Source: Streptomyces seoulensis (lineage in GTDB: Bacteria > Actinomycetota > Actinomycetes > Streptomycetales > Streptomycetaceae). From it: a DNA stretch of 64,000 bases. Each line of letters opens with the position of its first letter. Position 1 is the first letter of the stretch. The DNA is taken from NCBI RefSeq assembly GCF_004328625.1, contig NZ_CP032229.1, forward strand, positions 6,138,001 to 6,202,000, written 5' to 3'. The notes under the pieces are model-generated. The model saw nothing but the letters and a program-made list of their open reading frames with translations, did not search any database and had not been told where the DNA came from. Of the stretch, positions 8,793 to 17,480 are shown in pieces. The translations under genes and the position numbers were made by a program.

Positions 8793-8994
8793 GTAGATCA
8801 ACCTACCGTCGCTCGGCCCCGGACGTTCGCCGGAGCGGGGCATGCCGGACCGGGTCGGGACGGCTCGTTCGGGTGCGCTCGGGGACAGATGTGCGCTCGC
8901 AAACAGCCTGTGACCCTGCCAACTGGGCCCATATCGCTTGACATTGCCCCGAACCCGGGCCTCCCGCGTACGCAAGGGCAAACCCTGCCCGGAG

Positions 8995-10239
8995 CTACCA
9001 GGTCACCGGCAGTGTTCTCGGACCGCGAATCAGCCCGTCCCGCTGGAACTCGACCTCCTCGGCCGGTACGGCGAGCCGCAGCTGAGGGAACTCCGTCATC
9101 ACGGCCTCGATCAGCACCTCGGCCTCCATCCGCGCCATCAGCGCGGCCAGGCAGAAGTGCGGGCCGTGCCCGAAGGCGACATGCCCCGCGCCGGAGCGCT
9201 CGAAGTCCAGCAGATCCGGGGTGGGGAAGGCGGAGGGGTCGCGGTTGGCGGCGACGTAGGCGTTGTAGACCACGTCCCCCTTGTGGATCAGATGGCCGCC
9301 GATCCGGACGTCCTCGGTGGCGATCCGGGGGATGCCGACGCCGTTGCGGTGCGGGACGAACCGGAAGAGCTCCTCCACCGCCTTCGGCAGCAGCTCGGGC
9401 TCCCGGCGCAGCCGCTCGAACTGGTCCGGGTGGGTGAGCAGGGCGTACATCATGGAGCCGCTGTTGTTGCGCACCGCGTGTCCGCCGCTCACGTACACGG
9501 CCATGGCCAGCGAGATCGCCTCGTCCTCGGTGATCTCACCGCTCGCCGAGGCCGCCGCCAGCACTCCGGCGAGGTCCTCGCGGGGCTCGGTGCGGCGGCG
9601 CTCCAGCAGCGCGACCACCCGGCTCCGGGTGTCCTGGCGGGCGGCCTGGTTGCGCTCCTTGGCGTTCACCTTGGTCAGCAGCGCCTCCGAGTTGCCGGCC
9701 CAGTTGCGCCAGTCGTCCTCGTCGGCGCCCAGGAAGGCGCAGACCACCGCGATCGGGAACGGCGTGTACAGGTGCTCCATGAGATCGCCGGGCGCCCCCG
9801 CGCGCCGCATGCCCTGAAGCATCTCGCGGGCGGTGCGCTCGGCCAGCGGCCGCAGCCGGGCCATGCTCCTGGCGGTGAACGCCCGCGCCACCACCCGGCG
9901 CAGCACGGTGTGCCGGGGCGCGTCGATGTACTGGAGCCCGGCCGTCTGCGAGGCCACCGTCTGCGGCGCCATCGTCGTCACCGAGCGGCCCAGCAGCTCC
10001 GCGCGGGAGAAGCGGGGGTCGGAGGTGACGAAGCGGACGTCCTCGTAGCGGGTGACCAGCCACGCGTGCCCCTCCCCGTAGGGCAGGCGGATGCGGGTGA
10101 CCGGCTCGTCACGCAGCAGCGAGTCGAGGAACGGGTCGGGGTCCAGTGCGGGCAGGTCCTCGACCAGCCAGGGCCGCACGGGCGGCGGAGGCGGCGAGGA
10201 CGGGGGTACGGGCTCGACGGACGCGGAGTCGAAGGTCAT
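8995..10239 (-). CDS. Cytochrome P450 with atypical I-helix
   Basis: This is a soluble bacterial P450 of 414 residues. The heme-ligand loop is [13 protein letters not shown] with Cys363. The K-helix ExxR is E290-R293 (EELFRF), and the meander and ERR region looks normal. The I-helix is abnormal. Where class I enzymes have (A/G)GxE/DT, this one has SGGHAVRNN at 251-259, so the conserved acid is Ala255 and the threonine is Val256. Both proton-relay residues are missing. The usual Gly two residues after the ligand Cys is also Ala. No ferredoxin, reductase or biosynthetic gene cluster is adjacent. The enzyme may use substrate-assisted chemistry, catalyse coupling, or have lost mono-oxygenation. 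Confidence 0.93.
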   Translation of the reverse strand: MTFDSASVEPVPPSSPPPPPVRPWLVEDLPALDPDPFLDSLLRDEPVTRIRLPYGEGHAWLVTRYEDVRFVTSDPRFSRAELLGRSVTTMAPQTVASQTAGLQYIDAPRHTVLRRVVARAFTARSMARLRPLAERTAREMLQGMRRAGAPGDLMEHLYTPFPIAVVCAFLGADEDDWRNWAGNSEALLTKVNAKERNQAARQDTRSRVVALLERRRTEPREDLAGVLAAASASGEITEDEAISLAMAVYVSGGHAVRNNSGSMMYALLTHPDQFERLRREPELLPKAVEELFRFVPHRNGVGIPRIATEDVRIGGHLIHKGDVVYNAYVAANRDPSAFPTPDLLDFERSGAGHVAFGHGPHFCLAALMARMEAEVLIEAVMTEFPQLRLAVPAEEVEFQRDGLIRGPRTLPVTW

Positions 10240-10317
10240 GGCGGGTCCCTTCTCCAGCAGTGTCCGTCAGCCTTCCGCAGCCGCACGGGTCCCGCATGCG
10301 GGGTTCCGCCACATCAG

Positions 10318-10355
10318 CGGTCCCCCTGGCGCACCGGAGTGCATCAGGGGGACCG
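10318..10355 (-). terminator. Hairpin terminator of the small DUF6131-like gene
   Basis: CGGTCCCCCTG and CAGGGGGACCG form a perfect 11-bp stem with a 16-nt loop. It lies downstream of the 51-codon membrane protein gene and upstream of the P450 gene, on the same strand. Confidence 0.65.
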
Positions 10356-10382
10356 ACGGGCCGAGAGGTCACCTGCGACGGG

Positions 10383-10538
10383 TCACCAGTAGTGCCGACG
10401 GCCGGCGACCGCGTGACCGGTGGCGCCGAGAACCCACAGGATGGCGCCGATCACGGCGAGAATGATGCCGATCGTCCACAGGATCGAGATCCCGGTGAGA
10501 AAACCGATGATGAGCAGAATGACACCGATGGCGAGCAT
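10383..10538 (-). CDS. Small hydrophobic membrane protein, DUF6131-like (51 aa)
   Basis: This small gene is read from the ATG at 10538, with GGAGG 6 nt upstream, to a TGA at 10385-10383. The product starts MLAIGVILLIIGFLTGIS and continues with a second hydrophobic stretch (WTIGIILAVIGAILWVLGA). It ends in a basic tail GRRHYW. Two short transmembrane helices with a Gly turn fit the DUF6131 family of Streptomyces, whose function is unknown. It stands between the NAD kinase and P450 genes with its own hairpin terminator. The good ribosome site and conserved-looking membrane topology make it a real gene. Confidence 0.85.
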   Translation of the reverse strand: MLAIGVILLIIGFLTGISILWTIGIILAVIGAILWVLGATGHAVAGRRHYW

Positions 10539-10577
10539 GGTGTGCCTCCAGCCGTAGGAGAAGTACCTGTTCTCCTA

Positions 10578-10596
10578 GTGCCCCGATGCGGGGCAC
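10578..10596 (-). terminator. Small hairpin after the NAD kinase gene
   Basis: GTGCCCC and GGGGCAC pair perfectly around a 5-nt loop. The hairpin lies between the stop of the NAD kinase gene and the start of the 51-codon gene. It could be a terminator or a 5' UTR structure; no T run follows. Confidence 0.4.
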
Positions 10597-10666
10597 ATTC
10601 TCACGCCGGAGCGGGAAACCTGTACATCCTTTCGAGCCGATCCGGACCGGCCCGCGTTTGTGCAGG

Positions 10667-11740
10667 TCAGCGGTGTGGCGGTGGATCGTCGGGGGAGGTC
10701 GGCAGGGCCAGATGACCGAGGTCACCGGGGGGCGCCGAGCGTACGGGCCACAGCGGGGCCGCCTGCCCGTCCGCGACCGCGGCGGGCGCGTCGGTCAGGT
10801 TCATCCGTTCGCGCAGCCGCCCGTAGAAGTCCATCGGGCCCAGCCGCACCGCCCGCAGCCGCCGGGGCGAGGCGTACACGCCGATCCAGTCGCCGGGGTT
10901 CAGCACCCCGCGCACCTGGCCGTCGATGCTGACGGCGGCCTGGCCGGAGCGCTCCAGCACCCGGAACGCGATGGGCTCGTCCGGCGCCGCCAGCACCGAG
11001 CGGTCGAACGTCATGTGCGGCGCGACCGGCGTGAACAGCAGCCCCTCCATCCGCGGCGAGACCACCGGCCCTCCGGCGGCGAAGCTGTACGCGGTCGACC
11101 CCGTCGGGGTGGCCACCAGCAGGGCGTCGGCGGAGTACGAGGCGAGGAGCTGGCCGGCGATGTACACGCCGACCGACACCTGCCGGTCCCGGGTCAGCTT
11201 CTCCAGGACCACGTCGTTGAGCGCGGCGACGTTCAGCGCCACGCCCCAGTCGTCGCCGACCGTGCACTCCCCGCGCACCCGGGGCGGCGGCAGCATCGGG
11301 CCGCGCCCGTAGCGCACCAGGTCCGCCATGTGCGGGGGGACGCCCAGCGGGCAGGAGGCGCGCATGGTGAGCAGCATCCGGCTCTCGACCTCGTACCGGC
11401 CCTCGTAGACCGCGTCCAGCGCGGCCCGTACGGCCGGGGCGGGCACCTCGGTGAGGAAGCCGACCCGGCCGAGGTCGACGCCGAGCACCAGGGCGTCGTT
11501 CTCGGCGGCCAGGCGGGCGCCGCGCAGGAAGGTGCCGTCGCCGCCCAGGGTGACGATGAGGTCCGGGTCGCCCGCGCTGTCGACCTCCTCGCGGGCGCTG
11601 TGCCGGGCGCCCTCCTGCCAGACGTCGATGTCGGAGCAGCCCACGTCGTGCCCGGCACACCACTCGCGCACCGCGTCCGCGGCAGCGACGGCGGCCGGGC
11701 GCCCGGCGTGCACGACCAGCCCGATACGGCTCACCGTCAT
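10667..11740 (-). CDS. nadK: NAD kinase
   Basis: The enzyme phosphorylates NAD to NADP in the cytoplasm. The ATP-NAD kinase signature LIVTLGGDGTFLRGA (GGDGT at 66-70) is intact. The second conserved region with the NE/D motif appears as VALNVAALNDVVLEKL, followed by VATPTGSTAYSFAAGGPVVSP. At 357 residues it is 50-60 residues longer than typical; the extra length is a Pro/Ala-rich C-terminal tail after RLRERMNL. Streptomyces genomes usually carry a second NAD kinase gene near recN, and this one lacks that neighbourhood, so it is probably an additional copy. It appears monocistronic. Confidence 0.93.
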   Translation of the reverse strand: MTVSRIGLVVHAGRPAAVAAADAVREWCAGHDVGCSDIDVWQEGARHSAREEVDSAGDPDLIVTLGGDGTFLRGARLAAENDALVLGVDLGRVGFLTEVPAPAVRAALDAVYEGRYEVESRMLLTMRASCPLGVPPHMADLVRYGRGPMLPPPRVRGECTVGDDWGVALNVAALNDVVLEKLTRDRQVSVGVYIAGQLLASYSADALLVATPTGSTAYSFAAGGPVVSPRMEGLLFTPVAPHMTFDRSVLAAPDEPIAFRVLERSGQAAVSIDGQVRGVLNPGDWIGVYASPRRLRAVRLGPMDFYGRLRERMNLTDAPAAVADGQAAPLWPVRSAPPGDLGHLALPTSPDDPPPHR

Positions 11741-11829
11741 CCCGACACCCGCCTCTCAGCCGACCCGCACGAGAGCCCCATCCTCACCGGGCGGCGGACA
11801 CGCGCACGGCACGCCACGCCGCCGGGGTG

Positions 11830-12684
11830 TCACCCGGCGGTGCCGAAGTCCTGGGTCCAGTAGCTGCCGGGCTGCGCGAGGCCGACGCCGATCTCCTGGT
11901 ACGAGCAGTTGAGGATGTTCTCCCGGTGGCCGGGGCTGTCCATCCAGCCGGCCATGACCTGCTCGGGCGTCGCGTAGCCGTAGGCGACGTTCTCGCCGTA
12001 CGCGCTCCACCGGTAGCCGGCGGCGGTGATGCGCGAGCCTGGGTCGGAGCCGTCGGAGCCGGTGTGCGACATCGTGTTGTGCGCGGCCATGTCGGCGCTG
12101 TGGTCCTGCGCGGCCTTGGTCAGCGTGGAGTTGAGGTTGACCGGGGAGCAGCCGACCTTGGCGCGCTCGGCGTTGACCAGTTCCACGACGCGGGCCACGT
12201 CGCCGGAGGCGGTCGCGGCGGGCTGCGGGGTGCTCGGCGCGGCGGCGGTGGCGGTCGGCACGGGGCGGGTCGCGGTGGAGACCTGGCGCACGGTCGGGGT
12301 GGAAGCGGGCTTCGCGGAGGCCGACTTGACGGCGGCGGGCTTGGCGGAGGCCGGCTCGGCGGTCTCGGTGGGCCGGGCGGCCGCGGTGGCCTTCGCCGCC
12401 TGGGGGGCGTGCCGCGCGGTGCGGGTGGGCGCCGAGGCGGGCCGGTGCGCGGTGGGGGTGCTCGGGGAAGCGGAGGGGGTCGCGGGGGCGGTCTGCTTGC
12501 GCGGCTGGTGCGGCGCGTGACGGGGGCTCTGCTCCGTCTGCCAGGCGGTGGCCTCGGTCTGCCGGCCGGAATCGCCCTTCCAGTCGACGCAGGCCACGGC
12601 GGCGGTCGGTACGCCCACCGCGCCCACGGCGACGGCGGCTATGAGCACCCGCCGGTACTGCTGGTCCTTACGGTGCTTTCCCAT
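11830..12684 (-). CDS. Secreted CAP (SCP/PR1) domain protein
   Basis: This 284-residue exported protein has a signal peptide: basic GKHRKDQQYRR, then VLIAAVAVGAVGVPTAAVA. A long Ala/Thr/Pro/Ser-rich linker of about 110 residues (30-155) follows and probably spans the cell wall. The C-terminal CAP domain (about 160-284) has VVELVNAERAKVGCSPV, AAQDHSADMAAHNTMSHTGSDGS with the conserved His residues, and MAGWMDSPGHRENILNCSYQEIGVG. Bacterial CAP proteins of this type are secreted and poorly understood; wall or lipid binding is suggested. Two cysteines in the CAP domain could form a disulfide. The long upstream region holds a direct repeat and a strong hairpin, described separately. Confidence 0.93.
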   Translation of the reverse strand: MGKHRKDQQYRRVLIAAVAVGAVGVPTAAVACVDWKGDSGRQTEATAWQTEQSPRHAPHQPRKQTAPATPSASPSTPTAHRPASAPTRTARHAPQAAKATAAARPTETAEPASAKPAAVKSASAKPASTPTVRQVSTATRPVPTATAAAPSTPQPAATASGDVARVVELVNAERAKVGCSPVNLNSTLTKAAQDHSADMAAHNTMSHTGSDGSDPGSRITAAGYRWSAYGENVAYGYATPEQVMAGWMDSPGHRENILNCSYQEIGVGLAQPGSYWTQDFGTAG

Positions 12685-12793
12685 GCGTGAAACCTCATTC
12701 GGTAGGCGCCGGGCGCCGCCGCGCGGCTTCCTCTTGCTGGAACCCGCCTCCCGAACAGCAAAAAGACGCCCTGCGAGTCGTCATTCTTAGGAC

Positions 12794-12877
12794 GGTCACA
12801 CAAGGCGTGCAAAGGGACGGTCGTACTACCGCGCTTCGTAGACCTGGGAGCCCCTTGCCAAGGTCACACAGGCGTGC
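12794..12877. repeat. Pair of direct repeats upstream of the CAP gene
   Basis: GGTCACACAAGGCGTGC (12794-12810) recurs as GGTCACACAGGCGTGC (12862-12877), starting 68 bp later. The copies differ by one inserted A. They lie about 110-190 bp upstream of the CAP-protein start and look like paired regulator sites or remnants of a duplicated promoter element. The 447-bp interval 12685-13131 contains no gene that I can support. Confidence 0.55.
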
Positions 12878-12879
12878 CG

Positions 12880-12915
12880 ACCCGGCGGCAGCGGCTCGCC
12901 GCGGCTGCTGCCGGG
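12880..12915. other. GC-rich imperfect hairpin upstream of the CAP gene
   Basis: CCCGGCGGCAGCGG pairs with CCGCGGCTGCTGCCGGG, with a small bulge and a short CTCG loop. It lies just upstream of the second repeat copy, in the long leader region. It does not match the conserved core of the c-di-AMP (ydaO) riboswitch, which controls some actinobacterial wall-protein genes. Confidence 0.45.
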
Positions 12916-13131
12916 CCGTCAGAACCCCGCATGATTTGCGAAAGCGAGGTTTCGTGGTGAGTGGATCGACCGCTCCGGGAGACAGCGTGATCCAAATACC
13001 CGCCAAGACGGACAAAGCGTACTTGTCGTCACGGTTCGTCATCTACTAAGGGGCACCCGTAGGTCATCGGAGCCTGTGAGGGATGTCACGGAACCATCCC
13101 CTTGTCCGGCCGCTCGGGGCGGCGCGGCGGC

Positions 13132-13977
13132 TCAGCCCGACACGTCCATCCGCTGGGTCCCCACGACCGACAGCAGCCGCAGCGCCTCCTCCGAGGCGGA
13201 ACCCGGCGTGGCGGTGTAGAGGATGAGCCGCTGGTCCCGGTCCGGGACGTGCAGGGCATCGCAGTTGACGGTGAGCGGGCCGACCACCGGGTGCTGGAAG
13301 GTCTTGGCCAGGGTCGGCAGCACGGACACGTCGTACACCTCCCAGAGCCGGGTGAACTCCTCGCTGCCCGCCAGGAGTTCGGCCACCAGGCCGGTCACCT
13401 CGGGGGAGTCGGGGTAGCGGGCGGAGGCCGCGCGCAGCCGCTGCGCCGAGTCGCGGGCGAACTCGGCCCCGTCCGAGACGCCGTACAACGCGCCCTGGCG
13501 GGAGTCGAGGAAGACGCGGCGGATCAGATTGCGGTCGCGGCGCGAGAGCGCGGAGAAGTCCTCCATTAGCGCCGCCGCGAGGTCGTTCCAGGCGAGCACC
13601 TCGCCGATCGCCGACGTGACGATGGCGGCCGTCCCCGGCAGCCGGGTCAGCAGGTCCAGGATGCTCTGCCGCACCTCGCGCGGCGGACCGGGCGGCGGGG
13701 CCGGCGGCGCCCCGGCCAGGTGGTGCAGATGGTCGCGCTCGGCGTCCGTCAGGCGCAGCGCCCTGACCAGCCCGGACAGCACTTCGCGGGACGGGCGCGG
13801 GCCGCGCGCCTGTTCCAGCCGGGTGTAGTACTCGGTGGAGATGAACGCCAGCTGCGCCACCTCCTCCCGCCGCAGCCCCGGCGTGCGACGGCGCGGCCCG
13901 GCGGGCAGCCCCACCTCGGCCGGCCTGATCCGCTCGCGCCTGTCCCGCAGGAATGCCGCCAGTTCGTCCCTGTCCAC
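13132..13977 (-). CDS. HTH transcriptional regulator with MmyB-like ligand-binding domain
   Basis: This 281-residue regulator starts at the GTG at 13977 (VDRDELAAFLRDRRERIRP). The N-terminal Xre-type HTH is TPGLRREEVAQLAFISTEYYTRLEQARGP in outline. The C-terminal PAS-like MmyB domain (about 105-270) begins at ILDLLTRLPGTAAIVTSAIGEVLAWN. This architecture is abundant in Streptomyces and typically sits divergent from a short-chain dehydrogenase, as here. The 87-bp intergenic region would hold the shared operator. MmyB-type domains have been reported to bind fatty-acid-like ligands. A longer frame to 14340 would run through the SDR gene and is not credible. Confidence 0.93.
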   Translation of the reverse strand: MDRDELAAFLRDRRERIRPAEVGLPAGPRRRTPGLRREEVAQLAFISTEYYTRLEQARGPRPSREVLSGLVRALRLTDAERDHLHHLAGAPPAPPPGPPREVRQSILDLLTRLPGTAAIVTSAIGEVLAWNDLAAALMEDFSALSRRDRNLIRRVFLDSRQGALYGVSDGAEFARDSAQRLRAASARYPDSPEVTGLVAELLAGSEEFTRLWEVYDVSVLPTLAKTFQHPVVGPLTVNCDALHVPDRDQRLILYTATPGSASEEALRLLSVVGTQRMDVSG

Positions 13978-14064
13978 GGGGCCCAGTGTGCGCCGGTCCG
14001 GATGCGTCAGCCAGGTACCGCCTGTGCCTGGATGCGCGGGGCCGGACGGCGCAGGCTCGACGGT

Positions 14065-14856
14065 ATGAACCCCACAGCGACAGATACTTCCGCCACCGCC
14101 GGACTGCTCCCCGGCAAGGTCGCCTTCGTCACCGGCGCCGGACGCGGCATCGGCGCCGCCGCGGCCCGCCTCTTCGCCCGCGAGGGGGCGCGTGTCGTGC
14201 TCGCCGCCCGCAGCGAGGACCAGCTCAAGGCGGTCACCGAGGAGATCCGCGCCGAGGGCGGCACCGCCGCCTACGTGGTCTGCGACCTGGCCGACGGGGA
14301 CGCGGTGCGCGCGGCCGTCGACCGTGTCGTACAGCTCCACGGACGCCTCGACATCGCCTTCAACAACGGGGCCGCCAACCAGGCGCCCGGCCCGCTGGAC
14401 GAGCTGTCCGAGGACGAGTTCGACCGGCTCTACACCGTCAACCTCAAGGGGCAGTGGCTCGCCATGAACGCCGAGGTCGCGGCCATCCGGGCCACCTCGG
14501 GCAGCGGGGCGATCGTCAACAACTCCTCCGTCGGCAGCCTGCGCGGCAACGCCGAACTGCCGGGCTACGGCGCGATGAAGCGGGCCCTGAACAGCATCAC
14601 CGAGTCGGCCGCCGTCACGTACGGCCCGGAGGGCATCCGCGTCAACGCCATCGCGCCCGGCAACACGGCCACCGCGATGATGCGCTCCTGGGAGGAGAAG
14701 TCGCCCGGCCTCCAGGACCGGCTCCAGGCGAACACCCCGCTGCGGCGGGACGCCCGGCCCGAGGAGATCGCGGAAGCGGCCGCCTGGCTGCTGAGCGACC
14801 GCGCCTCCTTCGTCACCGGCGCGGTCCTCCGGGTGGACGGCGGCGCCCTCACCTGA
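14065..14856 (+). CDS. SDR family oxidoreductase
   Basis: This is a classical short-chain dehydrogenase/reductase of 263 residues. The dinucleotide site TGAGRGIGAAAA, the NNGAANQ loop, the catalytic Ser in NNSSVGSL and the YGAMK catalytic Tyr/Lys pair are all present, as is the C-terminal SFVTGAVLRVDGG. Cofactor preference leans towards NADPH because of the Arg after AARSEDQL, but this is uncertain. The start at 14065 has a CAGGCT box 7 nt upstream and no Shine-Dalgarno, so it may be leaderless. It is divergent from the MmyB-type regulator that probably controls it. Substrate unknown. Confidence 0.94.
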   Translation: MNPTATDTSATAGLLPGKVAFVTGAGRGIGAAAARLFAREGARVVLAARSEDQLKAVTEEIRAEGGTAAYVVCDLADGDAVRAAVDRVVQLHGRLDIAFNNGAANQAPGPLDELSEDEFDRLYTVNLKGQWLAMNAEVAAIRATSGSGAIVNNSSVGSLRGNAELPGYGAMKRALNSITESAAVTYGPEGIRVNAIAPGNTATAMMRSWEEKSPGLQDRLQANTPLRRDARPEEIAEAAAWLLSDRASFVTGAVLRVDGGALT

Positions 14857-14895
14857 ACCGCAGGCGGGGCGCCGTGATCGTGGACGGGGTGCGGG

Positions 14896-15741
14896 TCAGA
14901 CCTTGCGCCACCGGGCGTTGCACCAGGAGAAGGCGCCGAACGCGACCAGGCCCACCGCGATGAGCGCCAGCAGCCAGGGCCCGGCGGGCAGGTCGCGGAA
15001 CGACCGCAGGGTGTCGTCCATGCCCTTGGCCTTGCCCGGCTCGTGCTGGACGGCCGCGATCAGGGCGAACACCCCGGCCACGGCGAAGACCACACCGCGC
15101 GCCGAGCCGCCGCCCACGCCCAGGACGTCGACGACCTTCCGTACGGTGGGGGACATCTCGCCGGTGCGCAGATGCTTGCGGAACTTCCGCATCACCGCCC
15201 GCGTCGCGATGTACACGCCCGCTCCGATCACCACGAGCCCGGCGGCACCGACGATCCACTGGCCGCCGGGCCACTTCAGCGCCATGGCCGTCACGTCCTC
15301 GCTCCGCTTGTCCGAGGAGCCGCCGCCGCTGCTCTTCTCCCCGGCGGCGTAGGACAGCACCGAATAGGAGACAAAGGCGTAGAACACCGCGCGTGCGGCG
15401 GACATGGCCCGCTTGGACGCCTTGTCGCCGTCCGGCCCGGCGCTGCCGACCACCGCCTCCGACAGCCGCCACAGCGCCATGCCGACGAGGGCGATGCCGA
15501 CCACCCACAGCATGGCGGCGCCGAACGGCTTCTCCGCCAGCTCGGCCAACGCGCCGCCCCGGTCGGCCTGCTTCTTGCCGCCGCCACCGCCCAGGGCTAT
15601 CTGAAGGGCGATGACGCCCACGAGCAGGTAGATCAGTCCACGGGCGAAGAAGCCCGCCTTCGCCGCCGCGGTCATCACCGGGCTGTCGGCCGCTCGCCGG
15701 GCCTGCCCCCGACCGCGCTGTGCCAGAACGCTTGAGTCCAT
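14896..15741 (-). CDS. DUF1206 family membrane protein
   Basis: This 281-residue integral membrane protein contains three copies of the DUF1206 unit, each a pair of helices. They begin at KAGFFARGLIYLLVGVIALQ, SAARAVFYAFVSYSVLSYAA and GSARGVVFAVAGVFALIAAV. The pattern of a basic residue followed by a Gly-rich helix is typical. The family is widespread in actinobacteria and its role is unknown. The ATG at 15741 (MDSSVLAQRG) is preferred; the frame extends to 15798 but the extra residues are not membrane-like. The gene is divergent from the MFS transporter gene, with about 65 bp between starts. Confidence 0.9.
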   Translation of the reverse strand: MDSSVLAQRGRGQARRAADSPVMTAAAKAGFFARGLIYLLVGVIALQIALGGGGGKKQADRGGALAELAEKPFGAAMLWVVGIALVGMALWRLSEAVVGSAGPDGDKASKRAMSAARAVFYAFVSYSVLSYAAGEKSSGGGSSDKRSEDVTAMALKWPGGQWIVGAAGLVVIGAGVYIATRAVMRKFRKHLRTGEMSPTVRKVVDVLGVGGGSARGVVFAVAGVFALIAAVQHEPGKAKGMDDTLRSFRDLPAGPWLLALIAVGLVAFGAFSWCNARWRKV

Positions 15742-15806
15742 GACACACCCGATGCCCCGGCGTGTCCGCGTCACGCCCGACCGGCACAGACATGCCAAGG
15801 TGAGGT

Positions 15807-17012
15807 GTGACCGACTCCGGCGAAGACCCCTCCCGGCGGCGCCCGCGCCCCGGCTACCTCGCCGCGGCGGGCGTCTTCGCCGTGGGCATGATGGGCACCA
15901 CCCTGCCCACCCCGCTGTACGGGCTGTACCGGGAGCGGATCGGGTTCTCCGAGCTGATCGTGACCGTGGTGTTCGCGGTCTACGCGGTCGGTGTCATCGT
16001 CGCCCTGCTGCTCGCCGGCGGCGCCTCCGACGTGCTCGGACGGCGTCCGGTACTGGTCGTCGCGCTGGTGCTGTCGGCGCTCAGCGCTTTGTGCTTCCTG
16101 CTGGAGGGCGGGCTGCCGCTGCTGTACCTCGGCCGGGTGCTGTCCGGGTTCTCGGCGGGGCTGTTCAGCGGCACCGGTACGGCCGCCGTCCTCGACCTCG
16201 CGCCACCCGAGCGCCGGGGGCGGGCCGCGCTCGCGGCGACGGCGGCCAACATGGGCGGACTCGGGCTCGGGCCGCTGGTCTCCGGGCTGCTCGCCCAGTA
16301 CGCGCCCCGGCCGCTGATCCTGCCCTTCCTCGTCCACCTCTGCCTGCTCGCCGTCGCGCTCGTCGTCACCCTGCTGCTCACCGAGACCGTCCACCACGAA
16401 GGAGGCCGGCCCCCGCTCAGGCCACAGGGGATGCGGGTGCCGCCCGAGGTGCGCGGGGTGTTCGGGCCCTGCGCGCTGGCCGCGTTCGCAGGGTTCTCCC
16501 TGCTCGGCCTGTTCACCGCCGTCGCGCCCGCCTTCCTCACCGAGACCCTCGGCGAGCACAACCTCGCGGTGACCGGCGCCGTCGTCTTCAGCGTCTTCTG
16601 CGCCTCCACCGGCGGCCAGCTCCTCATGGGCCGCATCGGCGCCCGCGCCGCCCTCCCCTGGGGCTGCGCCGTCCTCGCCGCCGGCCTGATCCTGGTCGGC
16701 GCCTCCCTGCTGGTGGAGTCCCTCCCGCTCCTGCTCGTCGGCGCCCTCACCGGCGGCGCGGGCCAGGGCATGGCCTTCCGCGCGGGCCTCACCGCCGTGG
16801 GCGCGGCGGCTCCCGAGGAACACCGGGGCGCCACCATCTCCGCCTTCTTCGTCGTCGCCTACCTCGGCATCTCGCTGCCGGTCGTCGGCGTGGGCGCGCT
16901 GACGGTGGGGCTGGGAGTACGCGGGGCGGCCATGGTCTTCACGGCCTGCGCCATCGTGCTGGTGGTGGCGGTGGGGACGCGGGTGCGGCTGCATCCGCCG
17001 CGCACGCCGTGA
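15807..17012 (+). CDS. MFS transporter (drug/metabolite exporter type)
   Basis: This 401-residue MFS protein has 12 predicted helices. The loop 2-3 signature is GGASDVLGRRPVLV, and helix 5 has the exporter-like ATAANMGGLGLGPLVSGLLAQ, which resembles motif C of drug:H+ antiporters. A GTG start at 15807 is preceded by AAGG 6 nt upstream. It is convergent with the DUF1398 gene (9 bp between stops) and divergent from DUF1206. No local regulator reveals a substrate. Confidence 0.9.
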   Translation: MTDSGEDPSRRRPRPGYLAAAGVFAVGMMGTTLPTPLYGLYRERIGFSELIVTVVFAVYAVGVIVALLLAGGASDVLGRRPVLVVALVLSALSALCFLLEGGLPLLYLGRVLSGFSAGLFSGTGTAAVLDLAPPERRGRAALAATAANMGGLGLGPLVSGLLAQYAPRPLILPFLVHLCLLAVALVVTLLLTETVHHEGGRPPLRPQGMRVPPEVRGVFGPCALAAFAGFSLLGLFTAVAPAFLTETLGEHNLAVTGAVVFSVFCASTGGQLLMGRIGARAALPWGCAVLAAGLILVGASLLVESLPLLLVGALTGGAGQGMAFRAGLTAVGAAAPEEHRGATISAFFVVAYLGISLPVVGVGALTVGLGVRGAAMVFTACAIVLVVAVGTRVRLHPPRTP

Positions 17013-17021
17013 ACCGGCCCC

Positions 17022-17438
17022 TCAGAGGGTGACCTCCGGGTACGTCTCGACGTAACTCTCCTCGCCCGCGCCGAAGTACGTGCAGGTGCGGGCGGTCAGG
17101 TCCACGTCGTACCGGACCACGCCCGCCTGCCAGCAGCCCCGGACGAACTCCGGGAAGGCGGTCTCGCCCGCCTGGTCGGCGCGGAGCGCGGCGATCAGGG
17201 CCGCACGGTCGAAGGGCGGTATGTCGGACATGCCGGTGAACAGGGGCTCGCCCTGGACGGCCACGGGACCGGCCTCGGTGAGGTACAGCGTCGCGTTCGA
17301 CGGCACGGTCATCGCGCAGCGGGTCACTCCCGCCTGGCGGAGCGCCTCGGCGAGGTAGGGGAAGCCGCCCACCTTGGGACGGACCTCGGCGGCACGGGTC
17401 ATGGCGGCCTCAAGGGTGGGGATCGCGGGGGTGGACAT
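17022..17438 (-). CDS. DUF1398 (YbcV-like) family protein
   Basis: This 138-residue cytoplasmic protein belongs to DUF1398: PTLEAAMTRAAEVRPKVGGFPYLAEALRQAGV, then a central FDRAALIAALRADQAGETAFPEF and a C-terminal YDVDLTARTCTYFGAGEESYVE. The fold is known from E. coli YbcV-type structures but no reaction is assigned. The start at 17438 has a strong GGAGG 7 nt upstream. It is divergent from a MarR regulator, with three GTTGTCA-type repeats in between, so it is the likely target of that regulator. Confidence 0.88.
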   Translation of the reverse strand: MSTPAIPTLEAAMTRAAEVRPKVGGFPYLAEALRQAGVTRCAMTVPSNATLYLTEAGPVAVQGEPLFTGMSDIPPFDRAALIAALRADQAGETAFPEFVRGCWQAGVVRYDVDLTARTCTYFGAGEESYVETYPEVTL

Positions 17439-17480
17439 GGGGAAGCCTCCTGCCGTGGACTGTGCGGCTGATGTCAATAC

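Noticed and set aside
8995..10239. A secondary-metabolite gene cluster around the P450
   Set aside because: Neighbours are a cyclophilin, a small membrane protein and NAD kinase; no synthase or tailoring genes are present.
10369..10725. A 118-codon minus-strand protein overlapping the DUF6131-like gene
   Set aside because: Its sequence is His/Arg-rich without any fold, and it is out of frame with the 51-codon gene that has a good ribosome site.
12685..13131. c-di-AMP (ydaO) riboswitch upstream of the CAP gene
   Set aside because: Such riboswitches precede some actinobacterial wall-related genes, but the conserved core is not visible on either strand. Only a hairpin and a direct repeat are seen.
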